A stretch of DNA of 64,000 nt from CAYNST01 sp964546435 (GTDB taxonomy: Bacteria > Pseudomonadota > Gammaproteobacteria > Pseudomonadales > Cellvibrionaceae), in NCBI GenBank assembly GCA_964546435.1, contig CAZJKJ010000011.1, positions 10,234 to 74,233 of the forward strand. The letters are read 5' to 3'. Positions 1 through 8,479 of this stretch are shown piece after piece (position 1 is the stretch's first letter; every line of letters begins with the position of its first letter). The notes under the pieces were generated by a model, which saw nothing but the letters and a program-made list of their open reading frames with translations, made no database searches and was not told the DNA's origin. Made by a program: the position numbers and the translations under genes.

Positions 1-810
1 CGCATTGCCGCGACCGCCGGCGGCAAGCCGCTGACCGAATATGAGCTCACGGTTTTGTATCAGACGCTGGACGCGGATGTGCGTGGAGATCTGTTCGGCG
101 GGTATTTTTCCGAGGCGGCGCAGCAGGTACGCATCAGCACCCGCATCCAGGATACAACGACTGGTTTGAACCGCGCTCAGCTACTGCGCGATATCGAACA
201 GGATCTGGCGGATCTGGGCATTGCCAAAGAGCATTACGAGTTCACCAATCTTTTTGTCCTGTATCAGGACATTCTGTCGCGCCTGGTGAAGTCCCAGTGG
301 CTGACGCTTGCCATCGTGTACGCGGTGATGACGCTGGCGCTGATGGTGCTGTTCGGATCGGTGAAAATTGCGCTGATCGCCCTCGTTCCGAACGTGATTA
401 CCACGGTGGCCATTCTTGGCACCATGGGTTGGGCGGGCATTCATCTGGATCTGATGACCATGACCATCGCCGCGGTTGCCACGGGTATTTCCGTAGATGA
501 CACCATCCATTATGTGCACCGTTACCTCGATGAAAAGCGGCTGCGACAAAACCGGTTGATCGAACGGACGCACCTGTCGGTGGGGTACGCGATGGTGTAC
601 ACCTCGGTGGTCATCATGATCGGTTTCGGAGCATTGGCGTTTTCGGACTTTATGCCGAGTGTGTACTTCGGAATCCTCACGGCGATCACCATGCTGATCG
701 CGCTGGCGGCGGATATGGTGGTGTTGCCCGCGTTGCTAAAACGCTTCAGCCCGGCGCAGCGGCAGTCATCTGCCTCACCGGGTGCGGCTGCGGCAGCCGC
801 ATCGCCATGA
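1..810 (+). CDS. RND/MMPL superfamily exporter, C-terminal part (5'-truncated by the window)
   Basis: The frame is open from base 1, so the gene begins upstream; about 269 residues are visible. The visible part has a periplasmic stretch followed by several hydrophobic helices, including VYAVMTLALMVLFGSVKIAL, with the run GISVDDTIHYVHRY between helices. The G-x-x-x-D-D-x-x-H pattern is typical of the membrane domain of COG1033-type (HAE3) RND exporters, which use the proton gradient to export hydrophobic compounds across the inner membrane. The protein ends in an alanine-rich tail. A short intergenic region follows before a secreted DUF2059 protein. The substrate cannot be told from sequence. 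Confidence 0.85.
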   Translation, partial: RIAATAGGKPLTEYELTVLYQTLDADVRGDLFGGYFSEAAQQVRISTRIQDTTTGLNRAQLLRDIEQDLADLGIAKEHYEFTNLFVLYQDILSRLVKSQWLTLAIVYAVMTLALMVLFGSVKIALIALVPNVITTVAILGTMGWAGIHLDLMTMTIAAVATGISVDDTIHYVHRYLDEKRLRQNRLIERTHLSVGYAMVYTSVVIMIGFGALAFSDFMPSVYFGILTAITMLIALAADMVVLPALLKRFSPAQRQSSASPGAAAAAASP

Positions 811-967
811 GATTTGTGGGAAGTGCGGAGCAATCGACACAAATGCACCGACCCTCGGCACGCTTGGCCGGTTCCGGCTTGCCGAAGCTTCGCAGCTGCT
901 TCAATAATACTGGCCGGCCAGCAATGCCCGGCAAATCTGGCCAATCCGGTGATGCATGCGTGCGTTT

Positions 968-985
968 AATACGGATTGCCGTATT
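968..985. promoter_or_regulatory. Inverted repeat upstream of the DUF2059 gene
   Basis: AATACGG and CCGTATT (7-bp arms, 4-nt spacer) lie about 45 bp before the ATG at 1027. The right half extends to CCGTATTCAAT, 11 bases that recur in the palindrome at 4741-4755. It could be an operator or a small hairpin; no protein is assigned. Confidence 0.3.
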
Positions 986-1026
986 CAATCAGGCTCCAGC
1001 AAGGCAGCCCTTAAAAAGGAAAACAC

Positions 1027-1548
1027 ATGAAGAAACTTCTACTGACATTGGTCGCGGTCACCGCACTTTCCGCGCACGCGGACTCGCCTGCAAAGAGCAA
1101 GCAGGTGGAAGAGTTGCTGGCCATCACGGACGCCAGCGCCATGGTTGAAGCGATGTACAAGCAGCTGGAAATTTCCTTGCAGGATATGGCCACGCAAATG
1201 GGGGTCAGCGGCGCGGAACAAAAGGTATTCGATGAATATCAAGCGAAGATGGTGCAACTGATGCGCACCGAACTGAACTGGGAAAAAATCAAGGACCCGG
1301 TCAAAGCCATTTATACCGAGCATTTTTCCGAAAAGCAGATCAAGGACATGATCGCGTTCTACAAAACCGACTCGGGCAAACAAACCCTGAAAAAAATGCC
1401 GGTGATCGTCGAGGAATCCATGGCGATTTCCCAGGAAGCGGCAGCGGAAATCATGCCCAGAATGCAGGAGTTGGCGCGTGAGCTGGCCACTGAAATTGAA
1501 CAGATGCGGGTCAAGGAAGGCGGCGGAGTGATGGATCTCAAACCCTGA
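1027..1548 (+). CDS. DUF2059 family secreted protein
   Basis: The 173-aa product begins with a clear Sec signal peptide (MKKLLLTLVAVTALSAHA, probable cleavage after AHA). The mature part is helical and charged, with the pattern IYTEHFSEKQIKDMIAFYKT, in which helices and an F-Y-x-[ST] motif match the DUF2059 family. It should be a soluble periplasmic protein; the family has no established biochemical role. The start follows AAAAAGGAAAAC, a good ribosome-binding site. It stands alone and converges on the NlpC/P60 gene 18 bp away. Confidence 0.85.
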   Translation: MKKLLLTLVAVTALSAHADSPAKSKQVEELLAITDASAMVEAMYKQLEISLQDMATQMGVSGAEQKVFDEYQAKMVQLMRTELNWEKIKDPVKAIYTEHFSEKQIKDMIAFYKTDSGKQTLKKMPVIVEESMAISQEAAAEIMPRMQELARELATEIEQMRVKEGGGVMDLKP

Positions 1549-1566
1549 CCCCGCAAGGCCTGTCGG

Positions 1567-2034
1567 TCACCGCTCTGCTACGGCATTGGCGGGCGCCCGG
1601 CGGGCTTGCCAGAAGCGGTTTCTCCAGTAGTAATCATCCATGGAGGAGACCTTCACGCCCTTGCTGGCAGAGGCGTGCAAAAACTGGCGTTTGCCCATGT
1701 AAATGCCCACATGCCGGCTTTTGATGCCGGTGCGGAAAAACACGAGATCGCCCGCGCGCAGCTTCTTTGCGTCCACTGGTTCGCCCCAGCGGGATTGCGC
1801 TTCGGTGGTGCGAGGCGGGCTGTGACCGAATTTTTCCCGCAGAGTGACATACACAAATCCCGAGCAGTCGACGCCGTGACGATTCGTGCCCCCCCACCGG
1901 TGCCTGGTTCCCGCCCATTCCGAATGCTGAGCCTGTAACAGACTCACCACCCGGTCCTGGTTCCGCAGATCGACGCGGGGGGCGTTTTCGGCGGGTTCCG
2001 GAGTGGTGATAGATGCCGGCGTGGTTGTCGATGC
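1567..2034 (-). CDS. NlpC/P60 peptidoglycan hydrolase (5' end lost in assembly gap)
   Basis: The NlpC/P60 fold is recognisable from the catalytic triad: Cys in HGVDCSGFVYVT, His in SRHVGIYMG and His in QFLHASASKG. Enzymes of this family (NlpC, MepS/Spr) cut peptide stems of peptidoglycan in the periplasm. The frame stays open upstream of the first possible start at 1950: a Thr/Pro/Ala-rich linker runs to the N-run at 2035. The signal peptide or lipobox and true start are therefore inside the gap, and the 127-aa reading from 1950 is not the whole protein. The upstream neighbour across the gap is a hybrid kinase on the same strand. Confidence 0.85.
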   Translation of the reverse strand, partial: ASTTTPASITTPEPAENAPRVDLRNQDRVVSLLQAQHSEWAGTRHRWGGTNRHGVDCSGFVYVTLREKFGHSPPRTTEAQSRWGEPVDAKKLRAGDLVFFRTGIKSRHVGIYMGKRQFLHASASKGVKVSSMDDYYWRNRFWQARRAPANAVAER

Positions 2035-2134
2035 NNNNNNNNNNNNNNNNNNNNNNNNNNNNNNNNNNNNNNNNNNNNNNNNNNNNNNNNNNNNNNNNNN
2101 NNNNNNNNNNNNNNNNNNNNNNNNNNNNNNNNNN
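2035..2134. other. Assembly gap (100 N)
   Basis: Exactly 100 N, the conventional placeholder for a gap of unknown length. It removes the 5' end of the NlpC/P60 gene and the region just downstream of the hybrid kinase. The flanks share no repeated sequence, unlike the second gap. Confidence 0.99.
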
Positions 2135-2143
2135 TTCCTGAAA

Positions 2144-4636
2144 TCACACTGTTTCTCCTTCCGTAATCGCGTCCCCGGATGCGGTATCCGGGTGGCGCGG
2201 CAAGAGCACGGTGAAGCGGCTGCCTGCCTGCGGTTCTGAACTCACCTCGATCCGGCCCCCCAGTACTTCCACTATTTCCCGGGTCAGGGTCAGCCCCAGT
2301 CCTACCCCCGGTATGCTTTTACGCTGCACCGGCTCCAGTTGTTCAAAGGGCAGGAATATCCGCGGAATGTCTTCGGCGGCAATTCCGATCCCCGTGTCTT
2401 GCACTTCGAATCGCTGCCAGTGTTCCACCTGCCCGGTGCGAACGATCACCTCACCCTTTTTGGAAAACTTCAAAGCGTTGGTGATGAGATTGTTGAGGAT
2501 GGCCCGCAGCAGACGCGGATCAGTAAACAGCTCGATCGAGGTTTCACCGGGGTTTTCAAAACGCAGCGTAATCTCGGGGGAAAGGATCTGCAGCTGACAG
2601 ATATCCACCACCTGTCTGATGAGGGCAATAACATCCACCTGCTCACGGCGCGCCTGCAACCGGCCACTTTCGACGCGGGTATATTCCAGCAGGCCTTCAA
2701 TCAGCGCCGACAGCTGCTGGATGGCCCGTACCATGCGTTCGCGCTGAGTACGGAGGCGGGCCTCGTCCTGCCCGGAGCGGCTCATCATCTGAGCGTTGAG
2801 GCCGAGATTGGCCAGGGGCGTGCGCATTTCGTGGGAGATCATGGCCAGAAACTGGGTTTTTACCAGACTTGCCTGTTCCGCCTGCTCGCGGGCAACCTCC
2901 GCAACTTCAAGGGCTGACTGGACCTGGCGGTGCCTGGCGGACAGCTCACTGGCCAGTTGAGCGAGGTTGCCGGAGGCACTGTCCAGCTCCCGGCGCAGAG
3001 CCTCGCCGGCGCGTTTGATGGCAATCAGGTTGCGGGCTCGCGCGAGAAGTTCTTGAGGCATGAACGGCTTGGTCAGGTAATCCTGGGCGCCGGACTCCAG
3101 CAGCCGCACGCGCAGCTCGTCGTCTTCTTTCGCGGTCAACAGCAGCACCGGATGATGGTCGAAATCGCGCTGCGCCCGCAGCTCGGTGACCAGCTGATCG
3201 CCGCTCATGCGGGGCATCATCAGGTCGGTGACGATCAGGTCGGGCCGCATGGCGACGGCTTTTTGCAATCCTTCCTCACCATCGCAGGCGGTTAGTACCT
3301 GATATTCGCTCTGCAGTATGTTTGCCACGAACACCCGCATTTCAAAGCTGTCATCGACGACCAGCACCGAGGGCAGGGTGGCATCGTGGGGCTGTGATGG
3401 CTCGGTCATCTCCAGCGTCCGCAATTCTTCCACCGCACCTTCGGCGGCGACCAGGCTGGCGGTGCCGACGGTCAGCAGGCTCTCGGCGACCGACGTTGCA
3501 GCGGGGGCGTGAGCGGGCACCACCAGCCGGAAGCTCGCCCCTACGGCGGTTTCTTCCAGTTCGAGCCGGCCACCGTGCATTTCGGCGAAATCTTTCGCGA
3601 TGGCGAGTCCCAGGCCGCTGCCGCCGAACTGGCGGGTGGTGCTGCCATCGGCCTGGCGGAACCGTTCAAAAATGGCCTGGTGCTGGGCCGGGGGAATGCC
3701 GGGGCCGGTGTCAGCAACCGTGAGGCTGAAGTAATCACTGGAGCCGGTGAGCACGACCCTGACCTCGCCGCCCGTCGGCGTGAACTTGAGGGCGTTGGCA
3801 ACCAGATTGATCAGGATGCGCTCCACTTTGTCCGCATCCGCTTCGACGGGCAGACGATCGGGGCCACTGTAATGCAGGGCGATGCCGCGTTGCTGGGCCG
3901 TACTCTGGAAGAGATTGACCAGCTGGCGTACGGCAGGTGCCAGGTCGATGCGGACATAGCGGATATCCATCTTGCCTTCTTCGAGGCGGGAGACATCCAG
4001 CAGATCGTTAACCTGTTTGAGCAGGGTTTTGCTGTTGCGGCTGATGGTGTCCAGCTGCTGGCGCTGCTCAGGTGTCAGATTGGCGGCGTCGCGCAGGCGC
4101 TCGGCAGGTCCCATGATGAGTGTCAGGGGCGTTCGCAATTCGTGGGAGACGTTGGCAAAGAACTGGGTTTTCAGCTCGTCCATGTCTTTCACTTTCTGAT
4201 AGAGCAACTGCAGCTCCGCGAGAGTAGATTCCAGTTGAACCCGGCGCTCCTCCGACAGGCGTGCCGCATAAACCACGTTTTCAACCTGCGAGCGAATGAA
4301 GAACAGACCGGCCGCTGTGGCGACCGACGCGGCGGCCGTGGCGCCCTTAATCAACCCGTCCGCCCAGTAATCGGGGTTCCAGACCGTCCATACCGCCATG
4401 AAATGGGTAATCCCGCAGAGCCCTATGAACAGCCCGAACGCGATGAACAGCGGGCTGAAGGGCATGCGCAGCTTGCGCACCATCAGATAGAGCACCAACG
4501 AAATGCCAATGTAGGCAAGGCCTATCAGCAGGTCGGACACGACGTGCAACCACAACAGGCCCGGCAGCCATAGATAGCAATGGCCGTGAGGCATGAAGGC
4601 GCTGCTGTATTCGAAGATATCGGTTAGCCAGGACAT
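2144..4636 (-). CDS. Hybrid histidine kinase with ethylene-receptor-like membrane sensor
   Basis: The 830-aa protein has three hydrophobic N-terminal helices, then HisKA (SHELRTPL, His near residue 165), HATPase, a receiver domain (VTDLMMPRM, Asp near 471) and a second HisKA/HATPase pair (SHEMRTPL, His near 602). The order HK-REC-HK is unusual and implies internal phosphorelay. The membrane part carries VVSDLLIGLAYI and LCGITHFMAVW, placing Asp35, Cys74 and His78 where plant ETR1 has Asp25, Cys65 and His69, the residues that hold copper and ethylene. Similar domains occur in cyanobacteria and other bacteria. No dedicated regulator is adjacent; the ligand is unproven. ATG at 4636 is the chosen start. 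Confidence 0.9.
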   Translation of the reverse strand: MSWLTDIFEYSSAFMPHGHCYLWLPGLLWLHVVSDLLIGLAYIGISLVLYLMVRKLRMPFSPLFIAFGLFIGLCGITHFMAVWTVWNPDYWADGLIKGATAAASVATAAGLFFIRSQVENVVYAARLSEERRVQLESTLAELQLLYQKVKDMDELKTQFFANVSHELRTPLTLIMGPAERLRDAANLTPEQRQQLDTISRNSKTLLKQVNDLLDVSRLEEGKMDIRYVRIDLAPAVRQLVNLFQSTAQQRGIALHYSGPDRLPVEADADKVERILINLVANALKFTPTGGEVRVVLTGSSDYFSLTVADTGPGIPPAQHQAIFERFRQADGSTTRQFGGSGLGLAIAKDFAEMHGGRLELEETAVGASFRLVVPAHAPAATSVAESLLTVGTASLVAAEGAVEELRTLEMTEPSQPHDATLPSVLVVDDSFEMRVFVANILQSEYQVLTACDGEEGLQKAVAMRPDLIVTDLMMPRMSGDQLVTELRAQRDFDHHPVLLLTAKEDDELRVRLLESGAQDYLTKPFMPQELLARARNLIAIKRAGEALRRELDSASGNLAQLASELSARHRQVQSALEVAEVAREQAEQASLVKTQFLAMISHEMRTPLANLGLNAQMMSRSGQDEARLRTQRERMVRAIQQLSALIEGLLEYTRVESGRLQARREQVDVIALIRQVVDICQLQILSPEITLRFENPGETSIELFTDPRLLRAILNNLITNALKFSKKGEVIVRTGQVEHWQRFEVQDTGIGIAAEDIPRIFLPFEQLEPVQRKSIPGVGLGLTLTREIVEVLGGRIEVSSEPQAGSRFTVLLPRHPDTASGDAITEGETV

Positions 4637-4740
4637 GGGGTGGCTCTCATTTCACGGAGGTTGGCGTGTGCCTTGGCGGGCGTGGCGCTTCAGGCTGAAG
4701 CGAAGCATAACCCAATTTGAAGACCGGTCCGGTATCCTGC

Positions 4741-4755
4741 CCGTATTCAATACGG
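4741..4755. promoter_or_regulatory. 15-bp palindrome between divergent genes
   Basis: CCGTATT-C-AATACGG is a perfect palindrome around a single C. It lies between the hybrid kinase (minus strand, ATG at 4636) and the unknown protein starting at 4844. It shares CCGTATTCAAT with the inverted repeat at 968-985. A regulator site is possible but not shown. Confidence 0.3.
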
Positions 4756-4843
4756 CGCACGCCGCCGGCTGAACTCCTGTTAGAATGACCCGCCTGCTCA
4801 TGTCGCGGCATGCAGGCGATCTGTTTAAATTTATGGAGTTTCC

Positions 4844-5854
4844 ATGTCGAATCGCGATCCGAATAGAGCCAGCGAGCCCTGCGATTTGCAGCTGGTGCTC
4901 GACAGCCAATTGGCCCAGAAGTTGATTGGCGCTCTGGCGTTCCCCCTCGAACTCAAATTTCTGGATTTTGACCAGGCAGAATCACCCGGTAGCGATAACG
5001 GCGGCGATAACGAGCCGACCACCGGGTTCGACTCTGATCTTGCCGAAGTTGAAGATGACAGCCATCTTGAAGACGTCCTTGATGACGTGGGCTTCCGGCC
5101 CGTCATCGATGAGCTGAGCCCCCGTGACGACCCTGCGGAAGTCGATGATCTGGTGGATACCATCGCCGCCGCTGCGGCGGACCCGGTCGAGCTGCAAGTG
5201 GACCCGCCGGGGAGGGATGACGCCGCGCCGGAAGCGGACGAGGACGCTGCGGAGGCCCCCGCTGCGCAAAAGCTGCCGGGGCAAAAACGCAGCCGCATCG
5301 AAGTGCTGGGACTGGCGCTGACCATCGTGTCGGCGCCCGAGGTGCAGGTGGGCAATCCGGTGATTCTGTCGAACCTGACCGTCAGGGTGCGTGCCCGCCT
5401 GCGGGTACATGTCCAGCTTTTTGGCCGCTGGCGCAGTTTTCCTATCCGGCTTCCCCAGATGACCTTCCATGGGCAGCAGGCAACATTGAAGTTGAGTGCG
5501 GTCGGGTCGGTTATCTACGCCGAACCGGCCCTGCAGGCGCTGGACCTGACGGCGTCGGTGAACCTGTTCAAGAAGCCCATGCGACTGAAGCTGTCCGTCA
5601 GCAAATTCGTCAACCGTCAGCTGGCCGGACGCGAACCCCTGCAGGTGGTCGATCTGGGCATGATGAGTCGCGGGCTTTCAATCGGCGCAGAGCAGCCGGA
5701 TGTGCGGATACTCGCGCTGGACAATACCCCGGACGGGCTGATGGTCAAGTTGGATTTCGAGTTGCCCGAGAGCAGCAGCACCGTTTGGGATAATGATCCA
5801 TCCACGGCGGACGCCACCGACTCCGCCGCCACTGTGGATGTATTGCAGGAATAA
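4844..5854 (+). CDS. Hypothetical protein with acidic linker
   Basis: The 336-aa product is not recognised. It has a short N-terminal region (residues 1-45), a strongly acidic Asp/Glu/Ala-rich segment (about 50-145) that looks disordered, and a basic, beta-strand-like C-terminal half (about 150-310) with alternating hydrophobics such as LTVRVRARLRVHVQLFGRW. There is no signal peptide or membrane helix, so it is probably cytoplasmic or peripheral. ATG at 4844 follows ATGGAGTTTCC. The PerM-type gene starts 18 bp after its stop with its own SD, so the two are probably cotranscribed. Confidence 0.75.
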   Translation: MSNRDPNRASEPCDLQLVLDSQLAQKLIGALAFPLELKFLDFDQAESPGSDNGGDNEPTTGFDSDLAEVEDDSHLEDVLDDVGFRPVIDELSPRDDPAEVDDLVDTIAAAAADPVELQVDPPGRDDAAPEADEDAAEAPAAQKLPGQKRSRIEVLGLALTIVSAPEVQVGNPVILSNLTVRVRARLRVHVQLFGRWRSFPIRLPQMTFHGQQATLKLSAVGSVIYAEPALQALDLTASVNLFKKPMRLKLSVSKFVNRQLAGREPLQVVDLGMMSRGLSIGAEQPDVRILALDNTPDGLMVKLDFELPESSSTVWDNDPSTADATDSAATVDVLQE

Positions 5855-5872
5855 TCCTTCTGGAGCCTTTAT

Positions 5873-6982
5873 ATGGCTGCGAGCATTGAAAACACGTCAT
5901 TCCTCTGGCTGCTGCTGTTTGTATCGCTTGCATTCCTGTGGTTGTTGGGGCCATTTTTTGCCCCTATTTTCTGGGCGATTGCGATTGCCATTATTTTCGC
6001 GCCGGTGCAGCGCTGGATGCTGCAAAAAAAGCCCGGATGGCGTAACGCCGCCGCCCTGAGCACGCTGCTGGTCTGCGTATTTATCGTCATCATCCCGGTG
6101 ATCTGGACGGTGAGTTCGGTGGTGGCGCAGGCGGTGGATTTCTATCAGCAGGTCGAGCAGGGAGAGCTTGATCTGAGCGGCAAGGTGGAAAAAATCGGCA
6201 CCTCGTTTTCTTCGCTCAATGAATGGCTCAGTCGCGTGGGGATGACCTTTGAAGACGTGCGGCAGCGGGCCTCCGAAGTGGGAATGGCGGGCGGCAAGCT
6301 GCTTGCCCAGCACACGTTCAGCATTGGCCAGAACGCGTTCAAGTTTGCTCTGAATATCGGCGTGATGCTCTATGTGGCGTTCTTTCTTCTGCGGGACGGG
6401 GAAAAAATAGTCGATCTGCTGATCAAGGCATTGCCGCTGGGTGACGCCCGCGAACGGCTGTTGTTCCGCAAGTTTGCAGAAGTCACGCGAGCGACAGTCA
6501 AAGGCAATATGGTGGTCGCGGTGGTACAGGGTACGCTGGGTGGCTTGATCCTGTGGGCTCTGGGGATTCCCGGCGCCATGCTCTGGGGCACCATCATGGC
6601 GGTGGCATCCCTGGTGCCGGCGGTCGGCGCGGCCGTGGTGTGGGTGCCCGTGGCAATCTATCTATTTGTCAGTGGTGCACCGGGCAAGGCGGTGATCCTG
6701 ATTCTGTTCGGCGCCCTTGTCATCGGCATGGTGGATAATCTGCTGCGACCCCTGCTGGTCGGCCGGGATACCAAACTGCCGGATTACATCGTGTTGCTGT
6801 CCACGCTGGGCGGGCTGGCTCTGTTCGGGATCAACGGGTTTGTGGTCGGGCCGCTGATTGCGGCCCTGTTCGTGGCTTTCTGGGGAATATTCATTCGCGA
6901 ATTTCTGGAAGGTCCGGGCCATCACAGCGTGCCTGACTATCAAGAGCCGCCGCCGACACCGACCATCGAAGTGCCCGAGTGA
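5873..6982 (+). CDS. AI-2E/PerM family transporter
   Basis: A 369-aa polytopic membrane protein with about seven to eight hydrophobic helices, two near the N-terminus, a soluble amphipathic region (about 75-150) and a C-terminal bundle. The runs GTLGGLILWALGIPGAMLWG and DNLLRPLLVGRDTKLP are characteristic of the AI-2E transporter (PerM/YdiK/TqsA) family of the inner membrane. Members have been linked to autoinducer-2 export or sodium/proton exchange, so the substrate remains open. Start ATG follows TCTGGAGCC. The gene converges on algR, with 12 bp between the stop codons. Confidence 0.92.
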   Translation: MAASIENTSFLWLLLFVSLAFLWLLGPFFAPIFWAIAIAIIFAPVQRWMLQKKPGWRNAAALSTLLVCVFIVIIPVIWTVSSVVAQAVDFYQQVEQGELDLSGKVEKIGTSFSSLNEWLSRVGMTFEDVRQRASEVGMAGGKLLAQHTFSIGQNAFKFALNIGVMLYVAFFLLRDGEKIVDLLIKALPLGDARERLLFRKFAEVTRATVKGNMVVAVVQGTLGGLILWALGIPGAMLWGTIMAVASLVPAVGAAVVWVPVAIYLFVSGAPGKAVILILFGALVIGMVDNLLRPLLVGRDTKLPDYIVLLSTLGGLALFGINGFVVGPLIAALFVAFWGIFIREFLEGPGHHSVPDYQEPPPTPTIEVPE

Positions 6983-6994
6983 TCGGGCGCTCCC

Positions 6995-7729
6995 TCAAAG
7001 GTTTCCCAGCAGATCCCGGACGGCGCTGACATGGCGCCGGCTTACTGTCGGCCGGAAGTTCTGATCCCTGAGTTTCAGTTCGTACTGCCCAGAGGAGGTT
7101 CGCACGAGCTTTTCGATAAAGCTCACCGCGACCAGGGCGTTGCGGTGCACGCGCACAAACTGACCTTCAAATTCCTTTTCCAGATCTTTCAAGGTGTCGT
7201 CGATTAGCGTTTCGCCGGTCTTGTGCAATACGGTGACGTATTTCTGGTCAGCAACAAAGCAGAAGACATCGTCAACCGGAATCAGCTCCACGCCCCGGCG
7301 GGTTTTCGCGGCGATGTTCTTGCGGCGATGAGAGCCGTCGTTGGCACCGGCCGTAACCTGACGCTGCAACCGGTTGAAGCGGCGGGCCTTTTCAAGGGCG
7401 CCCATCAGTTGTTCAGTCTTGACGGGTTTCAGGATGTAACCGACGGCGAGGGTTTCAAACGCTTCCACGGCATATTCATTGAACGCGGTGCAGAAAATCA
7501 CCGCCGGAGGTTGCTCCAGCTGCGCAATGCGCTTGGCGGTTGTGATGCCATCATCGCCTGGCATGCTGATATCCAGCAAAACGACGTCCGGGTCCAGCGA
7601 CTGAATGGCAGCAAGACAGTCCTCGCCATTCTCGGCTTCTCCGGCCACCTGGTAACCTTCCAGCCCTTCTATCAAACGTTTGACGCGGTCTCGCGCCAGC
7701 AGCTCGTCATCGACTACCAACACTTGCAT
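6995..7729 (-). CDS. algR: LytTR response regulator, AlgR-like
   Basis: A 244-aa regulator: receiver domain (residues 1-120; VVDDELLARDRV acidic pocket, phospho-Asp in DVVLLDISMPGDDG, Lys in ILKPVKTEQ) followed by a LytTR DNA-binding domain (KTRRGVELIPVDDVFCFVAD to the C-terminus). This is the AlgR architecture, which in Pseudomonas controls alginate and type IV pilus genes. I chose ATG at 7729, since AlgR homologues begin directly with M-x-V-L-[IV]-V-D-D-E; the frame is open to 7771. Its usual partner algZ is 1.7 kb away on the same strand, not adjacent. Confidence 0.9.
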   Translation of the reverse strand: MQVLVVDDELLARDRVKRLIEGLEGYQVAGEAENGEDCLAAIQSLDPDVVLLDISMPGDDGITTAKRIAQLEQPPAVIFCTAFNEYAVEAFETLAVGYILKPVKTEQLMGALEKARRFNRLQRQVTAGANDGSHRRKNIAAKTRRGVELIPVDDVFCFVADQKYVTVLHKTGETLIDDTLKDLEKEFEGQFVRVHRNALVAVSFIEKLVRTSSGQYELKLRDQNFRPTVSRRHVSAVRDLLGNL

Positions 7730-8041
7730 GACTTCTTCCATTAGCAGCTTTTTACTCAACGCAGCGCCCACAGACGCCGCTGAAGACCCGAAGCGGAGGC
7801 GAGAATTCCTTTTCTGACGAATCAGAACCCAGTCAACCGATTGCGAGGCGTTCTTTGTTGAATAAAGTGTAGGCTATGCCGAATATTTCACCAACGGCAA
7901 TTGGAGTTGACAAAAGCTAAGCTAAAACAATAGCTTAAGATCGTCATTGAGGACGGTGGCGAGTTCCCGGCGGTTAATGAAAGTGGGTGTGAGGAGGCCA
8001 GATACCCGTCAAGCATCTGGCTTTTCGAAGCGGACAAACGG
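7730..8041. other. Intergenic region upstream of algR, no gene seen
   Basis: About 310 bp between algR and the xylanase remnant. It should hold the algR promoter. It contains the palindrome TAAGCTA-AAACAA-TAGCTTA (7918-7937) and the hairpin listed at 7997-8021. No open frame with coding character was found. Confidence 0.6.
7997..8021. terminator. Hairpin, possible terminator of the former xylanase gene
   Basis: GCCAGAT and ATCTGGC form a 7-bp stem around an 11-nt loop, just downstream of the stop of the minus-strand xylanase remnant. A TTTT run follows only on the plus strand, so the direction of termination is uncertain. Confidence 0.35.
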
Positions 8042-8332
8042 TTACCCTTTCAAAACCTTGATGGCGTAATAGCAGTCTTTCCCACGCATCTGGCGATCAA
8101 ACAGCAACGGATAATTAATGCGGCCTTCGACCGGGAAGTCATTTTTCCAGGAGTCACGATCCCTCACCCCCCGGAAATCTCAATCCCGCATGTCCCTCAG
8201 AAAGTCATCTTTGTAGGCGTCTTTCAGACCGGTAGTGCGCACCGCGGCGTCCAGCGCGTTGATTTTTGCGCTGACGATCAGTGCAGACAAAGCGGCCGAG
8301 TGCTGAAGTAATGACCGGCGGATGTAAATCAT
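8042..8332 (-). pseudogene. Remnant of a GH10 endo-1,4-beta-xylanase gene
   Basis: Read on the minus strand from ATG at 8332, the first 50 codons look like a GH10 precursor start: a signal-like region, then TTGLKDAYKDDFL, the usual N-terminus of the mature GH10 domain. A TGA follows at 8180-8182. The same frame then continues as GVRDRDSWKNDFP and INYPLLFDRQ and ends at TAA 8042; these are the closing motifs of the GH10 barrel (W-G-V-x-D-x-x-S-W, N-Y-P-L-L-F-D). About 300 catalytic residues, including both glutamates, are missing. The picture is an internal deletion of a secreted xylanase, leaving both ends in frame. The gene cannot be functional. Confidence 0.8.
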
Positions 8333-8365
8333 ACTGCTCTCCAGTAGATACTGCTCTCCAATAGA
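8332..8365. repeat. 17-bp tandem duplication over the xylanase remnant's leader
   Basis: Two copies of TACTGCTCTCCA[GA]TAGA (8332-8348, 8349-8365), 16/17 identical. On the minus strand each copy reads TCTACTGGAGAGCAGTA, so the ribosome-binding site GGAG of the remnant is duplicated. Confidence 0.8.
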
Positions 8366-8479
8366 AGGATGAACTGGCGCTCCGCAGGGGAAAACACAAC
8401 GTGACGAGGTGGTCTATAGTGAATCTAGGCTTGGTTTCCGGGCGCAGTTCAGGCCGGATCAGACGAGGGGCGAAGTAAT

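Noticed and set aside
8205..8399. A 64-codon minus-strand frame
   Set aside because: It runs across the xylanase relic in another frame and has no domain; the GH10 reading explains the sequence.
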